Position numbers and translations under genes: made by a program. The notes below the pieces were generated by a model. It was not told the origin of the DNA. It was given only the letters and a program-made list of their open reading frames with translations, and made no database searches. Positions 58,231 through 64,000 of a DNA stretch of 64,000 nucleotides are shown here, piece after piece (positions within the stretch are counted from its first letter, which is position 1; each line of letters begins with the position of its first letter). Source of the DNA: Tepidiforma sp. (lineage in GTDB: Bacteria > Chloroflexota > Dehalococcoidia > Tepidiformales > Tepidiformaceae); contig NZ_BPIG01000003.1 in assembly GCF_026003995.1 (NCBI RefSeq), forward strand, positions 62,001 through 126,000. The letters are read 5' to 3'.

Positions 58231-59490
58231 CTACGGTTCGTAGCGGACGATGGCGAGGGAGCTGTTCTGGCCGCCGAAGCCGAAGCTGTTCTTGAGCGCG
58301 GCGCGGACGGGCGCTTCGCGCGCGACGTTGGGGACGTAGTCGAGGTCGCAGTCCGGGTCGGGGTGGTGGAGGTTGATGGTGGGGTGGATGACGCCGGTTT
58401 CGATGGTCTTGATGGTGGCGACGGTCTCCATGCCGCCGGAGGCGCCGAGGCCGTGGCCGATGAGCGACTTGGTGGCGCTGATGGCGACGCGGTAGGCGCC
58501 TTCGCCGAAGACGCGCTTGATGGCGCGGGTCTCGGCGGTATCGCCGAGCGGCGTGCTGGTGGCGTGGGCGTTGATGTAGTCGATCTCGCCGGGCTGGAGG
58601 CCGGCGTCGCGGAGGGCTTCGGCCATGGCGCGGGCGGCACCCTCGCCGTCATCGGGAGGGGCGGCGACGTGGAAGGCGTCGTTCGTGCAGCCGAAGCCGG
58701 CGATCTCGGCGTAGATGCGGGCGCCGCGGGCGCGGGCGTGGGCCTCGGATTCGAGGATGAGCGCACCGGCGCCTTCGCAGGGTACGAAGCCGTCGCGGAG
58801 GGCGTCGAACGGGCGGCTGGCCTCTTCGGGAGGGCCGTCGTAGCTGGTGAGGGCGCGCATGACGGAGAAGCCGGCGAGGCCGAGTTCGGAGATGCCGGCT
58901 TCGCAGCCGCCGGTGACGACGACTTCGGCGCGGCCGGAGCGGATGAGCATGGCGGCTTCGCCGATGGCCTGCGTGCCGGCGGCGCAGGCGGTGACGATGG
59001 TGCCGTTGTAGCCGCGGAGGCCGAACTGGAGGGAGACCTGGGCGGCCGCCATGTTGCCGAGGGAGCGGGCGAGGTAGAGGGGGTCGATGCGCATGCCGCC
59101 GCGCTCGAAGAGGGTGCGGGCGGCCTCCTGGATATCGGGGTAGCCGCCGCCGCCGTTGCCGATGAGGACGGCGAGGCGGTCGCGGTCCTCGGCATCGAGG
59201 TCGAGGCGGGCGTCCTCGATGGCCTGGGCGGCGGCGGCGACCATGAACTGGCTGAAGCGGGCCATGCGGCGGGCGGCCTTGCGCTCGATGTAGCGGGTCG
59301 GGTCCCAGTCTTTGATTTCGCCCGCGAACTTGCAGGGGTAGCCGGCGGGGTCGACCATCGTGAGGTGGCCGATGCCGGAGCGGCCGGCGACGAGGTTCTG
59401 CCAAAATTCTTCGACGGTCTGGCCGGCGGGGGTGATGGCGCCCAGGCCGGTGACGACGACGCGGGTTCGCGAGCGCAAGGTTTCGTTCAT
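58231..59490 (-). CDS. fabF: Beta-ketoacyl-ACP synthase II
   Basis: A 419-residue thiolase-fold condensing enzyme for chain elongation in fatty acid synthesis. The active-site Cys169 is in V-T-A-C-A-A-G-T. The two His are in I-N-A-H-A-T-S-T-P-L-G-D near 308-319 and G-H-G-L-G-A-S-G-G near 346-354. The supporting Lys is in A-T-K-S-L-I-G-H. FabF-type rather than FabB-type by length and pattern; a polyketide-type ketosynthase is possible because no acyl carrier protein gene is adjacent. TACCAT (complement of 59498-59503) is 7 nt before the ATG. Confidence 0.9.
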   Translation of the reverse strand: MNETLRSRTRVVVTGLGAITPAGQTVEEFWQNLVAGRSGIGHLTMVDPAGYPCKFAGEIKDWDPTRYIERKAARRMARFSQFMVAAAAQAIEDARLDLDAEDRDRLAVLIGNGGGGYPDIQEAARTLFERGGMRIDPLYLARSLGNMAAAQVSLQFGLRGYNGTIVTACAAGTQAIGEAAMLIRSGRAEVVVTGGCEAGISELGLAGFSVMRALTSYDGPPEEASRPFDALRDGFVPCEGAGALILESEAHARARGARIYAEIAGFGCTNDAFHVAAPPDDGEGAARAMAEALRDAGLQPGEIDYINAHATSTPLGDTAETRAIKRVFGEGAYRVAISATKSLIGHGLGASGGMETVATIKTIETGVIHPTINLHHPDPDCDLDYVPNVAREAPVRAALKNSFGFGGQNSSLAIVRYEP

Positions 59491-59686
59491 GGTGCGTATG
59501 GTACCGCGCCGGCGCGGGGAGGCACGGGCCGGGGGAATATCCCGGGATTCCCCGAAAAAGTCGTTGCGTGGTGAATGTTCGGGAACTCCCCAATACCGCA
59601 TCGGAAATCGCTTTACGTACGATGCGGGGGCCTGCCGAGGGCGTTCCCGCCGGGGCGGTACACCGCTGCGGCGCCGGGGGATATCC
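59491..59686. promoter_or_regulatory. Divergent region fabF / sensor kinase
   Basis: No gene. Contains an inverted repeat GGGAAT-N8-ATTCCC (about 59533-59552) that could be an operator. A short AT-richer stretch ends in TACGAT (59618-59623), a candidate -10 for the kinase gene with a leader of about 60 nt. No strong ribosome site is seen before the ATG at 59687. Confidence 0.35.
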
Positions 59687-62600
59687 ATGGGGGAGACAGC
59701 GCCGGCCGGCTCGCCGGGAGAGGGCGGGCGGCCGGCTGACAGTTCGCTGCGGGCCTGGCGCGCCGGGGCCGCTGATGCCGGTTCGATCGAGGAGGAGCTG
59801 ACCCGCTTCGCGGAGGCTGCCGCGCGGGCGCTGGGCGGCGAGTGCGGGTATGTCGCGCTTTCGCGGCGCGGGCGGCGCGCGTTCTGGTGGCCGCTCGAGG
59901 GCGAGCATTCGCCGGGGCGGTGGCCGTTCGACCACCGGCAGAGCGATGCCGCCTTCAGCCGGCTGCTCGCCGACGAAGGCGGGGCCGTATTCGAGGACAC
60001 GCTGGCGATCCCACGGCCGACGCCGGGCCAGCGGGCTGCCATCGCGGCTGGGGTTCGCTCCACCGTGCGCCTGCCGCTGACGGACGAGCGGGGCCAGGCG
60101 ATGGGCTTCGTGCTGGTCGGCTCGGTCGAACCGGGCCGGTTTTCGCGGGAATCGCTGGGGAAGCTGTGGGAGGTGACGCAGGCCGCGATGCAGACGCTCC
60201 GGCCGCGGCTGCTGCTGGAGCGGATGGAGTTCGAACGCGCGATCCGGGCGGCGGAGGCGGACCTGCTCGCCGCGGTGGCCGCGGCGGAGGACGAAGCGGC
60301 GCTGCTGGAGGCAGCGGCGGAGGGGGTCCGCGCGGCGGTGGGCGCGGACGCGGCGATCGTGATGGTCGAAGGCGGGCCGGGCGGCGAGTGGACGTTCCGC
60401 TCGGCGCCGACGGGGCTCCTGACGCCGGCGCTCTGGGAGGAGGCGCGACGGGCGGCGCTCGACCCCGGCAACCGGCCGATGGGCGAGCGGGACGGCAGCC
60501 TGCCGTGGGTGCGCGAGTCGCTGGAATCGGCCGATGGGCTGCTGCCGGCGGAGCGGTTCGCGCGGGAACGGCTGGGGATGGGCTCGCTGGCTGCGGCGGT
60601 GCGGACCCACCGCTGGGGTGCGGGCCTGCGGCTGGCCCTGGTCGCGCTACGGAAGGAGCCCTCGGCCTGGGCAGGCGAGGAGCGGGCCTTCGTCGGCCGG
60701 GTGGCGCGGGTGCTCGAGATCGGGGTCGAACGGGTGCGGCGGGGCGAGCTCGCCGTCGCGCACGCGCTCACGCTCGAGCGGCAGGCCGAGCTGCTGAGCG
60801 TCGGCGCGGAGCTGCTGGAGACGCTCTGGCAGGCGCGGGAGCTGGCGCCGGCCTGCCAGGCGATTGCGGAGCGGCTGCGGGCCTACTTCGAGGCGGACCA
60901 CGTGGCGCTCGGGACGGTCGACCTCGAGCGGCGGGTGCGCGAGGTGCTGGGGATGAGCTCCGCGGTGATGCAGGCGGCGGACCTGCCGCCCGGGCTGACC
61001 GAGGAGGACGTGACGGTCTACCGGGCGGCGCTGGCAGGGCAGGGCGGCCCGGCGGGCGACATCTTCGCAAGGCCGGCACCGAACCCGGGGACGCTGCTCG
61101 GGTACGAGCGCGGGCTGCGCTCCGGGATGCGGGTGCCGTTCGCGCTCTCCGATGGGACGGTCGGGCTGGTGACCATCGGCAGCCGGGAGCCGGGCCGGTA
61201 CACCCGGGCGGACGAGGAGCGGCTGATGGAGCTGGCGCGGCCGATGGCGATCGCGATCGACCGGGTGCGGCTGCTGGCGCAGATGGCGGAAGCCTCGGAG
61301 CTGCTGGAGGCGAAGACGCGGATGCTGCTGGCGCTGACCCCGGGGGCCTCGATGCGGCAGGCAGGCGACGTGTTCGTGCGCGAGGTCCGGCGGCTGTTCG
61401 GGGCGAGCCATGCGGTGGTCGTGACGACCGCGCCGGGCGACATCGCGACGCTGACCTCGTCGACCGCGCACTTCCGGGACGAGGAGCTGGAGCGGGTCGC
61501 ATCGCTGCTGCGGCAGCATCCGGTGGGCTGGCGGCGGCTGGTGGAAAGCGGTCCGGTGCTGATCACCGACGCGGCGGAGGCCGCGGACGAGCCGACGGCC
61601 TTCCTCGCGGCGCACGGACTGCGGAGCGTGATGCGGGCGCCGATCCGGGATGGAGACGGCGTGGCGCGGGGCATCGCAACGGTGGCGGCGCCGGCCCCGG
61701 GCCGCTGGGACGCGGCCGACCTTGCGCAGTTCGCCGACCTCGCGGCCACGCTGGGCACCGTGCTCGAGCGCGCCTTCCTGATGGAGTCGGCGCGGGAGCA
61801 GGCGCGGCGGGCGCGCGCGATGCTGGAGGTGCTGAGCGCGCTCGGGTCGCACGAGCGGCTGGAGGAGCTGGCGGCGCACGCGGCAGCGGCGCTCCGGCAG
61901 CTCTACGGGGCGGACCACTGTGCGATCGGCGTGGTCGAACGGGCGGCGGTGCGGCTGGCCGGGATCGATTCGCCGGTTGGCGCATGGTCGCCGGGGGCCG
62001 AACTCCCGGCCGAGCAGGTGTTCGACGCCTGGCCGCCGGCGGGGCCGGTCGTGCACGTCATCGAGGACCTGCAGGAGGCGCCGCGGCTGACCGCGACCTC
62101 CGAAGCGGCGCGGGCGGCGGGGATTCGGTCGAGCATGCGGGTGGCGATCGTCTGCGGTGACGGGGTGTGCGGGGTGGTGACGCTTGGGGCGCGCGAGCCC
62201 GGCCGGTTCGGGCGGTTCGACGCCGAACAGCTGGCGGAGGCGGTGCAGCCGCTGGGCCTCGCGATTCGCTACTTCCGCAGCCGGGAGGAGCAGGCGCGGC
62301 GCACGGCCCGGCTGGAGGCAACGACGCGCATCCTCGCGCGGCTGAACGCCGGCGGGACGGCGGAGCGGGTGGCGCAGCGGTTCCTCGCGGACTGCCGCGC
62401 GCTCTTCGGGGCGGAGTTCGGCATCGTGTTCGCGTTCGAACCGGGGCAGCCGGCCGCGCGCCGGCTCGCGCTCGACAGTTCGCGGCCGCTGCCGATGGAC
62501 GCGTTCGCGGAGGAGGTGCCCGTCGGCCGGCTGCGCGGGGCCGCGCTGCAGCACGCGCCGGCGCCCCAGGTGGTCCCCGATGCGCGGGAAGAGACGCCGC

Positions 62601-64000
62601 TCCACCCGGGACACCGTGCGCTGCTGGAGGCGGGCTTGCTCTCGGTCATCCGGGTGCCGCTGGTGGTGCACGAATCGGTGCGCGGGTCGGTGGCGCTCTG
62701 GGCGGAGGGGACCGACCGGTTCACGGCAGAGGATGCGGAGCTGCTGGGGACGCTCGCGCGGCCGCTGGCGCTCGCGCTCGAGAAGGCGTCGGCGCTCGAA
62801 TCGCTGGCCGAGAGCGAGCTGAAGTACCGGTCGCTGGTGGCGCAGGCGGAGGAGATGATCCTGACGGTGGATGCGGAGAGCCGGCGCATCCTCGATGCGA
62901 ACCCGTTCGCGGCGCGGGTGCTCGGCTACGCGCAGCGCGAGCTGCACGGGCTGCGGCTCGACGACATTTCGATGGCCGACGAGGCGGAGCTGGCCTCGTT
63001 CATGGCGCGCATCCACGCCGACGGCGAAGTGCACCTCGCGGACGTGCGCTACCGGAAGCGGGACGGTTCGCCGCTGGACGTCGAGGTGGTCGCCTCGCTG
63101 GTGGCGTACGGCGGGCGCGAGGCGGTGCTCGTGCTGGCGCGCGACGTCTCGGAGCGGAAGGCGCTCATGGCCCAGCTGATGCAGAGCCAGAAGATGGAGT
63201 CGCTCGGGACGATGGCAGGCGCCGTCGCGCACGACTTCAACAACCTGCTGACGACGATCCTCGGGTTCGCGGGCCTGCTGAAGCGGTCGCGCAACCTCGA
63301 CTGCCGACGAGCGCGAGAACGTCGCGCTCATCGAAGAAGCGGCGCGCAAGGCGGCGGACCTGACCGGGCGGCTGCTGGCGTTCGCGCGGGGCGGGCTCGT
63401 GCGGTTCGGGCAGGTCGATTTGCGGACGGTGGTCGAAGACACGCTGCAGCTGCTGGCGCCGGCGCTCCATTCGCGCATCGCGGTGACGGTGTCGCTGCCG
63501 GACGAGCCGCTCTACGTCGAAGGCGACGCCGGCCAGCTGCAGCAGGCGCTCACGAACATCGTGCTGAACGCGCGCGACGTGATGCCCGAGGGCGGCCGCA
63601 TCGCCATCCGGGCGGGCGCGACGGGGCCGCTGGCGTGGGTGGAGGTGGCGGACACCGGCCCGGGGATGACGGACGACGTGCGGATGCGGATTTTCGAGCC
63701 GTTCTACACGACGAAGCCGCCCGGCTCGGGCACCGGCCTCGGCATGGCGATTACGTACGGCATCGTGCAGGGGCACCACGGCGACATCACGGTCGACAGC
63801 GAACCTGGCCGCGGCACGACGTTCACGCTCAGCTTCCCGCTGCGGCCCGCGGCCGGCGACGGCCGGCACGACGCCTTCAGCGCGGGCGAGGGGAACCTCA
63901 TCCTCGTGGTGGACGACGACCCGATGGTGCGCCGGGCGCTGGCGGCGACGCTCGGCGACCTGGGCTACAACGTGGTCGAGGCGCCGGGCGGCGCGACGGC
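59687..64000 (+). pseudogene. Multi-GAF hybrid histidine kinase, frame-broken and truncated by the window
   Basis: A giant sensor kinase, over 1,430 codons and still open at the right edge. The ATG frame from 59687 gives about six tandem GAF-like units of some 150 residues (starting near residues 35, 185, 368, 540, 705 and 880). A PAS domain (about 1043-1155) and the HisKA H-box (A-G-A-V-A-H-D-F-N-N-L-L) follow. Around 63296-63303 one extra base shifts the frame. In the next frame come the rest of HisKA (N-V-A-L-I-E-E-A-A-R-K), the HATPase (N-I-V-L-N-A-R-D, D-T-G-P-G-M, G-S-G-T-G-L-G) and the start of a REC domain (V-V-D-D-D). It lacks transmembrane segments. Either the gene is broken or the sequence has an insertion error. 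Confidence 0.8.

Overview
The window is 64 kb of very GC-rich chromosomal DNA. Gene content suggests a free-living aerobic or facultative thermophile-like bacterium of the Chloroflexota (Dehalococcoidia/Tepidiforma-like). This placement is inferred from the gene mix: crotonases, LLM and PPOX flavoenzymes, aldehyde:ferredoxin oxidoreductase, an AmaP-ScpB-MtaB cluster, LysM/M23 proteins, and many alpha/beta hydrolases and DinB folds. No rRNA, tRNA, CRISPR, IS transposase, phage or plasmid gene was recognised.

Layout. 0-6.9 kb: methyltransferase, GNAT, crotonase, YceI, carotenoid oxygenase, an SDR and a class II aldolase. 6.9-10 kb: two large repeat islands around a crotonase, a small protein and a zinc-ribbon protein. 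10-17.4 kb: F420/FMN enzyme, hydrolases, LLM oxidoreductase, transcription terminator Rho, and a LysM-M23 murein hydrolase. 17.4-21 kb: repeats around an aldehyde:ferredoxin oxidoreductase and TrmO. 21-26 kb: regulators, an MBL-fold hydrolase with a broken frame, HAD, hydrolase, DsbA-like lipoprotein. 26-31 kb: RRM protein, scpB-amaP-mtaB operon, rlmB, MFS exporter. 31-36.2 kb: lipoprotein, ABC exporter pair and a phasin/PhaE-like gene embedded in dense repeats, ending in a 280-bp CTCCCTTT array. 36.2-46 kb: DinB, PLP lyase (broken frame), aspartate kinase, PhaC-like synthase, lipoprotein, DegT aminotransferase (broken frame), epoxide hydrolase, ArsR, glycosyltransferase-acyltransferase pair. 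46-54 kb: two paralogous secreted proteins, phosphotriesterase-like hydrolase, BNR protein, VOC protein, and a LigD-type polymerase near an ATP-dependent DNA ligase. 54-64 kb: acyl-CoA synthetase, a membrane EtfD-like Fe-S oxidoreductase, FabF, and a very large multi-GAF hybrid histidine kinase running off the right edge with an internal frame break.

How the genes work together. Acyl-CoA synthetase, crotonases and the EtfD-like quinone reductase fit beta-oxidation with electrons delivered to menaquinone. PhaC-like synthase and the small helical PhaE-like protein suggest polyhydroxyalkanoate storage. The LigD polymerase and the ligase are the two catalytic halves of a bacterial end-joining system, but Ku is not in the window.

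Two features stand out. First, intergenic islands are built from a composite element: a pair of inverted GC-rich modules flanked by heptanucleotide arrays, always in the same orientation on the plus strand whatever the direction of the neighbouring genes. Second, about twenty genes have a TANNNT-like hexamer only 6-7 nt upstream of the start codon, which predicts leaderless transcripts. Three genes also carry a single extra C in a C run that breaks the frame at a CCC-C proline codon. These could be sequencing errors, real mutations or +1 slippage sites.
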